Shown: piece after piece, positions 1-10,135 of the stretch | How positions within the stretch are numbered: the stretch's first letter is position 1 | How the letters are laid out: each line of letters opens with the position of its first letter | Assembly: GCA_033961575.1 (NCBI GenBank) | Contig: CM066736.1 | Span: forward strand, 79,756,852 to 79,820,851 | DNA length: 64,000 bases | Source: Aselliscus stoliczkanus | Lineage: Eukaryota; Chordata; Mammalia; Chiroptera; Hipposideridae | Reading direction: 5' to 3' | Translations under genes and position numbers: made by a program | The notes under the pieces: model-generated | What the model saw: the letters and a program-made list of their open reading frames with translations, nothing else | Told to the model about the DNA's origin: nothing | The model's database searches: none

Positions 1-170
1 CTGTGGCCGGCGACTCTTGGCAACCCAGTTCCAGGTTGAGCTGTTGTTCACCATCTTAGCTGTAGAGGGCACAGCATCACTGTCCTATGTGGGATCCGAA
101 CCGGGGCCCTGCTGCTCAGAGCTCACGCTGCCAAGCCAACTCTTAACCAACGTGCCACATGGCCAGCCCC
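1..170 (-). mobile_element. tRNA-derived SINE, long type, cut by window edge
   Basis: Reverse-strand SINE whose head (GGGGCTGGCC) is at 170 and whose 3' part runs off the left edge. It has the B-box-like GGTTCGGATCCC, GTGATGCTGTGCCCTCTA and the CAGCTAAGATGGTGAACAAC segment that marks the long subtype also seen at 27263 and 40490. Confidence 0.85.
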
Positions 171-1129
171 ATAGCCTCATTTTTAAGTGCTTACTATGCT
201 TGGCTAAAAATCCGTCTTTTTATAACATCTGGCTTTATCATGAGATCACAAGCTCCCTTAGAGCAAAGCTTATGTCTTACTTATTTTAGTGTTCACAGCA
301 CAGTTCCTGTCATCCATTATGCCTCTGGACCTTCATCCAGAAAAAATGGGAGTTGGCTAATCTCCCAAACGAAGTCCTCACCAAGTTGCCTGTGACTGTC
401 TCTAGCCATATGTGTAGAATCAAGATACAAAATGACCCTTTCAACCACATTAATCCAAGGGCCTCATTAACACTTGGACACACGAGGAACAACTTCCTTA
501 ATCTTTCAGTAGAAGAGCTTTCACACCTGCCCAGGGTTCACTAAGGAAACAGTTGTCTTATTATTGTCCTTATTCTGGAACGTTCACTGAATACCTCTTT
601 TTGGTGATGTTTATGTCTTTTTGCTAGTGGTTTGCAGGCTTTCTCAGAGCCCCATAGAGACAATGGCAGGGCAGGGCAGGACTGGAACCGGGGTCTCTCT
701 TCTGATTTCTCGTCATTGCCCCTACCCCTTAGCCTTCCCTACAAGTCTCATTCTTTCTAGGATGGCTCCCAGGATTGAAGGCAGAAAATGAAAGGTATTA
801 GAAACATTCTTGGAGTTCTTCAGGCTTAGTGCCATACCCAGTAAAGGCAAATCTGAGGAAGAGGCCCTTTTCTTAAAGTGCTCAGCATTATGAAGGTGAC
901 CTTGGGTAGAAAATATAATTAAAACATATATGGACATTTCCCCTATCCATTGATATTTTTTTAGTTTGTCATAAATAAATAAGTAATAAGTAAAACTCTA
1001 AGCTAGTCTATCCATTTTAACTTTAGGAGATAAATCATAATAGATAAGGAAGGTTGTTGTTTTTTAATTTCTCTATAATCAGGCAAATTTTCATAGATAG
1101 GAAAGTCTTAAAAGTATGCACCTATATTT

Positions 1130-1440
1130 GCTTGTTCGACCATCCTTTCATCCATTTATTCATCCATCCTGTGTTATGGTAGGTGCTTTGTGCCAAGCAC
1201 CTTGTTAGTGCCAAGCTCCCCACTTAAATACCCTACTAATCATTACATGGAATTAGTCAATCCTTTCTTTGTGATTCCACAAGCTTTTGTTCATTCAGTT
1301 AGCCACTCAAATGTGTTCACCATGTACCACCTACTGTATTAGGAAGGTGCTGGGATTATAGTTAAATAAGAGGCAGCCCTTGCCCTCAAAGATCTCAGTC
1401 TAGCAAGGAGACACACTAATAAACCAGTGATTGCCATGCA
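1130..1440. mobile_element. L2 fragment
   Basis: ATTTATTCATCCATCCTGTG and GGTAGGTGCTTTGTGCCAAG, followed by CTTGCCCTCAAAGATCTCAG, are L2 3'-end motifs. Strongly diverged. Confidence 0.5.
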
Positions 1441-1501
1441 ATATTGTATCGGTAAGGCAATAGGGGGGTAAATAGTGGGGTGCAAACAAGAAAGTAAGTA
1501 A

Positions 1502-1622
1502 GGCCGGTCGAGTGGCACGGTGGTTAAGAGCTGGCTTGGGATAACAGTGGCCCAGGTTCGGATCCCACATATGACGGCCAGTGACACCGCCCTCTAAAAA
1601 AAAAAAAAAGAAAGAAAAGAAG
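1502..1622 (+). mobile_element. tRNA-derived SINE, short type
   Basis: The head GGCCGGTCGAGTGGCACGG, B-box-like GGTTCGGATCCC, terminal GACACCGCCCTCTA and A-rich tail are all present. Flanks GAAAGTAAGTA and GAGAGTAAG form an imperfect target duplication. It lies in a RAB30 intron. Confidence 0.85.
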
Positions 1623-2304
1623 AGAGTAAGCAGTATAACCCCATGCTGGAGGTGAGAGTGGTTAGAAAGCTCCTAGCTGTGGTATTGAGAACATATTGTT
1701 TGGCATGAGACTAATACCAGGAGACACTTTCTCGTCCTGGCGTCTCTTTAATAGAGCATCTCATATTTTACTGTGGTTAGTTGTCATTGTGCTTGCCTTC
1801 CCTATAGACTGTGAGCTCTTGGAGATCAGGGATTGTGTTTTATTCATCTTTGTATCCTCCCTGTGCTTAGCACAGTGCACTGCATATATTAATGGCCTAT
1901 AAATGCTGAAAAGGAGCAAGTAGGTTGCAGAGAGACTGGTGACACCGAGTTGAATGATAAAGGCAATGGAACATGGATAGCCTCAAGAATCAACTATAAG
2001 GCTAGAAACAGGCAGCCCTCTATGAGAAAGCAGCATACATCTTGGCAAGGCCATCCAGTCACAATTTTAGAAAATATTTCAATGGCTTTAATTCTCAAAG
2101 CTGTTGTCAAGATGTGCCAGTCATGAGAACATACTGATTTCTAATGCTTGACAGTATTCAATCCAATCACAAGAGTTTTTAGAGGCACGAGGTGGCATCG
2201 TCTGTTGTTTTAAGACACATCCTGGCAGAGGGGAACCACATCCCTAGGTCTGGAGCAGAGCAGAGAAATAGCTTTTGTCCCGGCCAAAGCCAGAGCACCT
2301 GTAT

Positions 2305-2436
2305 AGGGCCGGCCGAGTGACGGCGGTGGTTAAGAGCTGGCTTGGGACGCCAGTGGCCCTGGTTTGGATCCCACATATGAGGGCCACTGACACTGCCCTC
2401 TAAAACACACACATACACACACACACACAAAAACAA
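2305..2436 (+). mobile_element. tRNA-derived SINE, short type, with 11-bp TSD
   Basis: Complete short SINE ending in a (CA)-rich tail. The perfect target-site duplication AGCACCTGTAT is at 2294-2304 and 2437-2447. The (CA)n tail replaces the usual poly(A). Confidence 0.9.
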
Positions 2437-2659
2437 AGCACCTGTATGGTCGCCTTCTGCATACAGACTTTCATGTACATCATCAAAGAGCAGCTGCAGC
2501 TCCAACCCAAAGAAGGGCTGTGTGCTGCTGAGTGGTGGCAGGGACTGCGGGTCACTCATCAGTTTCCTCAGCTAAACTGCTATGAGCAGCGGGTGACACC
2601 AACTGACTTGTCCTCTTTGGATGCTGATGTGTATTTAAATCAGCCTCCGAGTGGCTTGG

Positions 2660-2990
2660 AGTGAGTCCTCCCCTGGGAATGAGAAAGCCTGGAGTCGAGT
2701 CCCAGTCTTTGTGAGAAACGAGTTAGGGGAGGCATAAACTTGCCTAATCCATTGGGCTGTTGTAAGGATTAAATGAGACTGTCAATAAATATTTGAACAT
2801 CGTGCTAGTTGCCAAACATTCTGTTTGGTGCAGGGAAAACTGTGAGTAAAATGGACCCTGACCTCCCCCTTGTGAAGCGTTCAGCTTAGTGAGGAAGACA
2901 GCTATGAAACAAATGATTACAAATAAATAAATAAACGCTCAAGTATGTCAGGTGCCATGAGGGAGAATTATAGGGTGGGCTGCAGGAGAG
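2660..2990. mobile_element. MIR followed by L2 fragment
   Basis: GTTGTAAGGATTAAATGAGA is the MIR core region; CCCTGACCTCCCCCTTGTG and GTCAGGTGCCATGAGGGAG are L2-like. Diverged, boundaries approximate. Confidence 0.5.
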
Positions 2991-3639
2991 AATATGCGTA
3001 GTAAGGGGTGGGGTGGGGTGATGGGGAACCTGGCCCAATCAGAAGGTTCCAGAAGGCCTTCACTGAGGAAATAATGTTCTGTTAATGGGGATAAATGCAT
3101 CTTGTGACAAGTGAAATTTATAGAATTAGAAGGGAAGATTATGATCGTTGTTATTTCTCAAGGCCTTGATTTGTTCTCTACACTCAGCAGTTGCTCTGGA
3201 GAACAGTTCTCTTTCAGTAATCTGCTCTGTGCAGGGAAATTCAGGGAGCAGTGAGAAGTGTTTTGCCTTTTTTGTTGTTGTTGTTATTGGAACCAGTTAT
3301 TAAGTCATAGGACTGGTAGATGACTTCAGAAAATGTGAACTCTCAGCAGGTTCACCTGTTATTAACCTCTTTGTATAAAGAAACCACGGAAGCCCGAAGA
3401 GACTAAGTGACTCGCTCAAGGTCACAGAGCTTAAAAGTGGTGGAGGAAAATTATTATTTTCCATAGCATTGTTCCTGTTTTCATTAACAAAGAGAATACC
3501 AGAATGTAGTCATTTGAATATCGAGCTGGAGAAGCTGATGAAATTGGATTTTCTCCCTCTGCGGTTGCTGAGAGAAATGCCGACATCACAGAATGACAGC
3601 TCGCCCTGTATCCAACTTTCATGATACCTCATTATGGTT

Positions 3640-3870
3640 AAGAGCGTGGACTCTGGGACCACAAGGTGTGGTTTCATTGGCTCTGGGACATACTGGCTGA
3701 GAGATGTTGAGCAAATTTATTAATCTCTCTGTACCTCATGTGAGAAATGGATATCGTAACAGTACCTACCTCCTAGAGTTATTGTGGGGATTGAGTGAGT
3801 TATTACATGTATAAAGTGCTTAGACTAGAGCACATAATAAGTGGCACATAATAAATGCCCAATAGGTTGG
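3640..3870 (+). mobile_element. MIR SINE
   Basis: GGTTAAGAGCGTGGACTCTG, GTACCTACCTCCTAGAG and AGTGCTTAGACTAGAGCACA run in MIR order on the plus strand, just upstream of the RAB30 exon. Confidence 0.75.
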
Positions 3871-4125
3871 GGGTTTTTTTAAGAGTAAAGGGAAGTAAAG
3901 TAATCTAATAAAGAAATAAAACAAAACAAAAAAGCAAGCCCCTGTCCCTAATCAGACACACAACACATTAAAAAAAAAATCACAGGTGCTTTTCCTCTTG
4001 GGGCAGAAAAATAACCATGAAATAAATTATTTGGATATAGGTGTTTCCACTTCTAAACTAAAGTTAAGCAAGACTTGCTTGCTTTTCTTCTTCTCCAACC
4101 TGACCCTTCGCTTATGTTTTTACAG

Positions 4126-4309
4126 CTTCAGATCTGGGACACGGCAGGTCAAGAGAGATTTCGGTCCATTACCCAGAGTTATTACCGAAGCGCCAATGCC
4201 TTGATCCTCACTTATGACGTCACCTGCGAGGAATCCTTCCGCTGCCTTCCTGAGTGGCTGCGGGAAATAGAACAATATGCCAGCAACAAGGTCATCACTG
4301 TGCTAGTCG
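4126..4309 (+). CDS. RAB30: RAB30 penultimate coding exon (switch II to G4 boundary)
   Basis: This exon encodes the middle of the small GTPase Rab30, a Golgi-associated Rab. It starts after a consensus acceptor (pyrimidine tract, TACAG) and ends at a strong donor, G|GTAAGTAAGG. The 184 nt open in phase 0 and leave one base that completes the Gly of the G4 motif in the next exon. Translation starts [12 protein letters not shown], which contains the G3/switch II motif DTAGQE, and continues through [20 protein letters not shown] to VITVLVG. It matches human RAB30 almost residue for residue as I recall it; one difference is Val where I recall Ile in TYDVT. The earlier exons, with the P-loop and switch I, are not in the window, so the gene is partial on the left. 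Other Rabs are unlikely because of the [20 protein letters not shown] stretch. Confidence 0.96.
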
Positions 4310-5584
4310 GTAAGTAAGGACTAATGAGGAGGGAAATTAATTTGTGGGCATCAGAGAAATTATAATCACATAAAGTTTGTGCCTTGGTACATTCCAAGAA
4401 TACAGTCTACAGCTATATAATTCAAGCAGTCAATGTCCAGTTCTGCAATTGAAAAGAAAATGAAATAGGTCCTATCCCATGGTGAGATGGTTTCAAAAAG
4501 TAAAGTAGAAAATATTACTGATTGATTTTTTTTATCAACGAAGGCTCTAGGGAAGAAGGTAGACTGCCATGAAAGTTAGGTGAGCTGCTAAACTTTTTTT
4601 TTTTAATCTAATTACGATATCACAGAAACTGCTGGTCTAGAAGTAAAGTATATCTCTTAAATTGATAAGGAATTCATTATTGAAGCAATTGTGTTTTGCC
4701 TAAAAACCAGACTTGGCCTAATTTTTCTCCTTCTTAGCTTTTATGCTGATTTGAGAAATTGTAATTTTCAGAAAGAAGCCACTAAGGGAAATTCTGCAGT
4801 TTGTCTCGTTTTGTAGGAGTGTAGAACCTGTTTAATATGGGGGAAAAGCAAAAAAACAGCCCATGATTTTCTGTGGTGACAGATACATCCGTTAAGAATG
4901 GAATTGCAGTGAAATGAACCAGATCATTAAAAATTCCTCTGGTAGTGATGGAAAGATGTTAATAATATATGGCTGTTAAAATGTTTTCTTTCTAGAAGGA
5001 ATATGGCTGTATATACTAGCAAGACCTGATCTATAAATCTGGGTAGAAAACCTTAGAAACATGGTTACAAATTATCGCTAATAGTAAGTTAAGTAAACAC
5101 TTTATAATAAGTAGTATAGCTAGCATATACATGCCAGGAATCCTTATAGGAATTTTATGTGTCATGATCCCTATTTTATACATGAGGAAACCACGGCTCA
5201 GAGAAGTGAAGGTTTTTGCCTAAGGTCACAAAGCATGGAGGATCTACTACAAACCCTGCATATGTCCAACTTTAATGTGCTGCTTTGTAATAAATTGCTG
5301 GACTTTTCTTTCACGCAGCTGGGTTAGGTATATGCCTCTCTATGAGCTAGTGCTCCATGCCCAATCCTAAAAACCTTCTTGCATCTTGGAGAACCTTTGC
5401 CATGAAGCACCTGAAAGCCTCTCAGCTTTGGACTTGGGCTTTCTTTATGTTCCAAAAAAGCCCTTGAGAACTCAAATTAAAGCATTACTACTTAGGAATC
5501 TATCTAAGGAAATTAAGCGAACATTTGAGGGGACATAATTAGTCAGTTCCATGTGAAAGAGGCATTGGCTTTTTTGTTATTATT

Positions 5585-6480
5585 TTTTCACTATGGAAAA
5601 TTTCAAACATAAACACAAGTAGAGAAAACAATAGAAAGAACCCCTATACACAAGTCTCTCATCTTTGACAGTTATCAGCTCATGGCCAATCTTATTTTGT
5701 CTGTTCCCCATCTATTTTGTTTGCCCTCCCTTCAAATTATTTCGAAGCAAATCCCAGATGCTGTATTAATTCATCTTTCAAATTTCAGTATATATCTCTA
5801 AATGTTAGTTTTTTTTAAAAAATAATCTAACCATAAAGCCATTGCACACCTAAAAATATTAACAATTCTTTAATAGCATCCAAAATTTAGACAGTCTTCA
5901 AATTTCCTTGATTGACTAAAAAATTTTTTAGTTTATTCAAGTCAAGATCTAAATAAGGCCCATATGTTATCATTGAGTTTTTTATGTTTTTAAATTTTTT
6001 TATCTGTAGCTTATCTCTCCATTTTTTTTTCTCCCTTGGAACTTATTTGTTAAAGCATTTGTGCTGTAGAGTTTTCAAGTCTGAATTTTATTTCACCCCT
6101 GGGGGTGTCATTTGACATATTCCTCCATCACCTGAATTTCTTGCAGATTTGTAGGTAAATCTAGAGGCTTGGTCAGATTCAGATGTTTTTGGTCTTTTTT
6201 TTTTTTAGCAAAAATACTTCATAGTTGGTATTCTGAGGTATAGTTCTCACAGTCAAAAAAAATGCTTGATTCTTTCTTTTTTATTTTCCACTTTTCAAGA
6301 TAATGAGTTGGTGCCTTAGTATCTTTCCAAAGTAACTATTGAAGTTTCTTTATATTTTGAATATCATTATAGATTTAAATATATTTAATGTATTCTCATC
6401 CCTTGCAGTTATTATTATCGATGCTTCAACTCTCCCAACTTTGAAGAAGTTGGAGCTTCTTCAAATGGGCTCCTCAGTCC
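5585..6480 (-). mobile_element. Old L1M-type 3'UTR fragment
   Basis: Motifs such as TTTCGAAGCAAATCCCAGAT, TATATCTCTAAATG and CTGGGGGTGTCATTTGACAT, read on plus, belong to old mammalian L1 3' ends on the reverse strand. Boundaries are approximate. Confidence 0.6.
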
Positions 6481-6714
6481 TGTTGACATGACCCCAGAAA
6501 GCTGATAATTTTCTTGTTTTCTGGTATGAAAAGTGTTCCAGGCACATCGTGTGTAGTTCTTGCCCCAGACCTGGAATTAAGCATTTCTTCAAGAAGCACT
6601 GTTTCTTTTTTAAAATCAAACCAACAAATATTTATTACTTATACTAGTTAAGGCAGTTTTTCCTCTAAGTTCCCTTTGTAAACATTCTTAATTTGGTGTG
6701 CTTTCAGTATTTTA

Positions 6715-7440
6715 TTTTTTATTTTAAAAAAATTTTAATTTTTCAATTATAGTTGATATTCAATATTATATTAGTTTCATGTGTACAGCATAGTGGTTAG
6801 ACATTCCTATAACTTACAAAGTGATCCCCCTGATAAGTCTGGCACCATATATAGTTATTATAATATTGACTGTATTTCCCATGCTGTACTTTATATCCCC
6901 ATGACTATTTTTATAACTGGCAATTGTACTTCTTAATCCCTTTACCTTCCTCACTCAGCCTCCACTCCTTTCTCCCATCTGGCAACTACCAGTTTGTTCT
7001 CTGTATCTATGACTCTATCTCTGGTTTTTTTGTTCATTTGTTTTTTAGATTCCATATATAAGAGAAATAATATGGTATTTGTGTTTTTGTCTGACTTATT
7101 TCACTTAGCATAATACCCTGTAGGTCCATCCATACTGTTGTAAATGGTAAGATTTCATTCTTTTTTATGGCTTAGTAATAAGTATGTATATCACCTCTTC
7201 TTTATACAATCATCTATTGATGGGCACTGCTTGTGTTGCCTCCATAGCGTGGCTATTGTAAATAATGCTGCAACGAACATAAGGGTGCGTGTATCTTTTT
7301 GAATTAGTGTTTTGGAATTCTTCAGATAAATACGCAGAAGTGAGATTGCTGGGTCATGTGGTAGTTCTATTTTTAATTTTTTGAGGAACCTCCATACTGT
7401 TTTATAGTGGCTGCACCGATCTGCAATCCTACCTGTTTCT
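6715..7440 (-). mobile_element. LINE-1 3' end (ORF2 C-terminus and 3'UTR)
   Basis: Minus-strand L1. The 3'UTR (TTAGTTTCATGTGTACAGC, GATCCCCCTGATAAGTCTGG on plus) is followed by the ORF2 C-terminal region (TTTCACTTAGCATAATACCC, TGCAACGAACATAAGGGTG, GCTGGGTCATGTGGTAGTTC). It is 5'-truncated in the RAB30 intron. Confidence 0.85.
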
Positions 7441-8684
7441 ATTTAATGGGAAGTTGTATTTAGAGGCCACAACCAAGGTGATAATAATCCTCCTTATTAG
7501 TGGGTTGGTCATTGCTTTTAGGCTTTTCAGTGGACAGAGCTAATGTGTGTGTGCGTGCGGTGAATTTTATAGTGTCCATAGGGGTTGTACTATTAGTCTC
7601 TACTAAGCATTTGACTCACAAGACAAGCGTAGGCCACACTTGGTATCACATTCGCTCAGGAAGGGACAGGACAGGACAGGAAACATGGCTTGACAGCAGG
7701 TAGCATCAGGCATTCCTCCTCAGTGGAAGGACTCCTCATAGCAGTCCCTTAGCTGTCCAGGACCTCCTGGGACAGTTCAGGTATGAGGGAAAAGGCTCAC
7801 TTCAGGCAAGTGCAGGATCTGCCCCTGCCAAGAAGCCTCAAAACATACTGGAGTCAATCTCTCTTATAACAATTCCATGGGCTTGACTTTCAGGGTCTCT
7901 TCAAATGAAGAATCACCACACTCAGGGAAGCCCAAAGGTATGGCTTTCCATTGGGTATTTATAATTCATACATAGAATTCCCAGGCCAAATGGCATTTAT
8001 CAATCAGGGATCACTTTTACCATAGAAAATGTTACCAAGTAACACAGTTGACATATCACCTTTGTCAGGTTTCCAGGAAAATAGAGGTAGAAAATGTTTT
8101 AAAGATAAAATACACCATGAATTATTCACACTGATACTTCCATTTATAATTCAGGACTTCAGAAATTTGACTTAACCTCATTAATCTTATATCTGTATTT
8201 CCTTTTTCCCATGCCAAAAATCCCTGTCCAGTGACACTTTCATAATTACTCATTTGCTTTATCCCCTAAAACATGCACAGCTGCCTCAGAATAACAATGG
8301 CAGCACTACCACTGGTGAGATGATTACTGTAACAGTTCAAAATTTTTCCCTTCAATTCTTTTTGTTCTTAGGGTATATACCACTGGGGATGCTCAGTTAA
8401 GTTACTGTATCTTAAATGCACCTGAAAAAGTTTCTCTCGGTGTGGTTATACCACTTCATGATAAACGGGTTCATTTGTTTCCTTTTGCTTTCGATTTTGG
8501 GAACTGTTTTTTAAATTTAATTTCATATTAATTGTATAATCATATTTAATTGTATAATCTCGTAAGATACTGAAGTCAAATGTATAAAACAAGGTATATT
8601 TAGAGAGGTCTAGTTTCTATCCCTCTCCATCCCTCAGTCTTGCTCCTTTCATGGGTAACCATTATCTTTCAAATGAAGATTTTG

Positions 8685-8713
8685 TTGTGCTCGCTTTGGC
8701 AGCACAGATACTA
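8685..8713 (+). pseudogene. U6 snRNA 5' fragment, tailless retro-insertion
   Basis: GTGCTCGCTTTGGCAGCACA followed by GATACTAAAAT matches the first 31 bases of U6 snRNA with two changes. It is flanked by the perfect 14-bp duplication AAATGAAGATTTTG at 8671-8684 and 8714-8727, which overlaps the last matching bases. No 3' part of U6 and no poly(A) tail is present. Confidence 0.8.
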
Positions 8714-8899
8714 AAATGAAGATTTTGGTTTATTCTCCCATTAAAAAAATAAGCCAGTAAACTGTGTGTATATTTTTTCATCCTTTTTCTTATATAAACA
8801 GTTGTATATTATATACACTTTCTTCTACTTTGCATTATTTGTTTAACAGTATATTCTAGTGTCCTTCCCCTGCAGCATATAGAGATAATCCTTATTGCT

Positions 8900-9050
8900 T
8901 TTTATAGTGGCAGATAACTCCAAATAACTATGAGTGAACCATAGTGTATTCAGCCAGAGCCCAACTGATGGACATTTGGGCTGTTTCCAGTTCTTTGCCA
9001 TTAAAAATGGCACCGGTATTTAAAAATTCTAGTAATAACGATCTAGTAAA
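8900..9050 (-). mobile_element. Small old L1 3' fragment
   Basis: CCCAACTGATGGACATTTGG followed by GCTGTTTCCAGTTCTTTGCC is the reverse complement of the L1 ORF2 C-terminal region. It is short and degenerate, just before the last RAB30 exon. Confidence 0.55.
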
Positions 9051-9198
9051 AACATTCTAGTAGTAACGGTCACATTTGCTTTGCTTTACTTGCCCCTCTC
9101 TCTGGTTTGACTTCAGATGTGAAATTCAATTTTGATGTTTCTGAGACTGCAAAAAAATCAAATGCTGATGCCTCCTGTGATTTTTACCACTGTTTTAG

Positions 9199-9449
9199 GC
9201 AACAAGATTGATCTGGCTGAAAGGAGAGAGGTCTCCCAGCAGAGAGCTGAAGAATTCTCTGAGGCTCAGGACATGTATTATCTGGAGACCTCAGCCAAGG
9301 AATCTGATAACGTGGAGAAACTCTTCCTTGACTTAGCTTGCCGCCTCATCAGTGAAGCCAGGCAGAACACACTCGTGAACAATGTATCGTCACCCTTACC
9401 TGGAGAAGGGAAAACCATCAGCTATTTGACTTGTTGTAATTTCAACTAA
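9199..9449 (+). CDS. RAB30: RAB30 terminal coding exon (G4, G5, prenylation tail)
   Basis: The acceptor TGTTTTAG precedes GC, which completes GGC from the previous exon. The 251 nt read GNKIDLAERREVSQQRAEE onward to a TAA at 9447-9449. The nucleotide-specificity motif NKID (G4) and the ETSAK motif (G5) are intact. The C-terminus is CCNFN: the double cysteine is the expected geranylgeranyl acceptor that anchors Rab30 to Golgi membranes. With the 184-nt exon this gives 144 residues, so about 59 of the usual 203 are encoded upstream of the window. No frameshift or premature stop is present. The intron before it (4310-9198) carries L1 fragments and a U6-derived insertion. Confidence 0.96.
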
Positions 9450-10135
9450 AGGCTGAGGCAAACAGAAACAAAAGAAACCAGCAGCTGCCCCGACAGGCCA
9501 TGAGTGGCTGGGGAGATCTGGCCATGATGGTGGCTCCTTCTCTCGGACCTTCTGACTCCTGTGGCTCCTGAGTTTACAAAGCATGGCAGGCCATGCGCCT
9601 CGCCCACAGGCCGGCATTAGCAGAACATAATAACAGTTTGACCCTTTCGCAGTCTGGAGTCAGAGCAAGGAGAAAATTGCACTACACGCTCCATGACCTG
9701 CAGAGCATGTTGCTTTTGTTTTTTTAAAAAAAAGCAAGTAAAAGCGCATTCCTGAACTCAGTCCAGGGGAATCCCTCCTGCACATCAGTGGGTGCATGTT
9801 GGGGGCTGTTCTTTAGGGCTTTGGGGGGCCCTGGTTTTCTTGTCCACCTGATAAACCCAAACTGGGGAGGCCAAGAACTGTCTCTGTGGTACATGCTGAT
9901 GACCCATGGAGATTTTGAAAAGTGTTATTTCTGTCGTCCACAGGCCCTTTCAAGGACTTTGGGATGTAAAAATGAAATGAAATCCTTAATGACCAACAGT
10001 TAACAATTATTGTTTTAATAATATATACAAGCTCCATGACTCCTTTTGGTGCTAATGATTCCACTATTTCACAGACCAAACCTTTCAGTAATTGATGTCC
10101 TTACATGTATTTCATAGAAATAAAAAAAAATAAGG
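9450..10135 (+). other. RAB30: RAB30 3'UTR, proximal part (end not fixed)
   Basis: This sequence follows the RAB30 stop codon on the same strand, so it must be 3'UTR at least up to the first used polyA site. An AATAAA-type hexamer embedded in an A-rich run lies near 10119, which gives a possible short 3'UTR. The following 6 kb contains few recognisable interspersed repeats, unlike the rest of the window. This fits a longer 3'UTR, but sequence alone does not fix the end. Confidence 0.6.

Larger units (their letters stand above)
4310..9198 (+). other. RAB30: RAB30 last intron
   Basis: The intron lies between the two recognised RAB30 exons. Apart from the L1 pieces at 5585-6480, 6715-7440 and 8900-9050, a MIR-like stretch at 5140-5280 and the U6 fragment, I see unique AT-rich sequence. 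A short GGACAGGACAGGACAGGA repeat lies near 7664-7681. Confidence 0.8.

Noticed and set aside
2179..2559. A 126-codon minus-strand frame
   Set aside because: It reads through the complete SINE at 2305-2436, so the frame as it stands cannot be an old gene; the flanking parts are listed as a low-interest finding instead.
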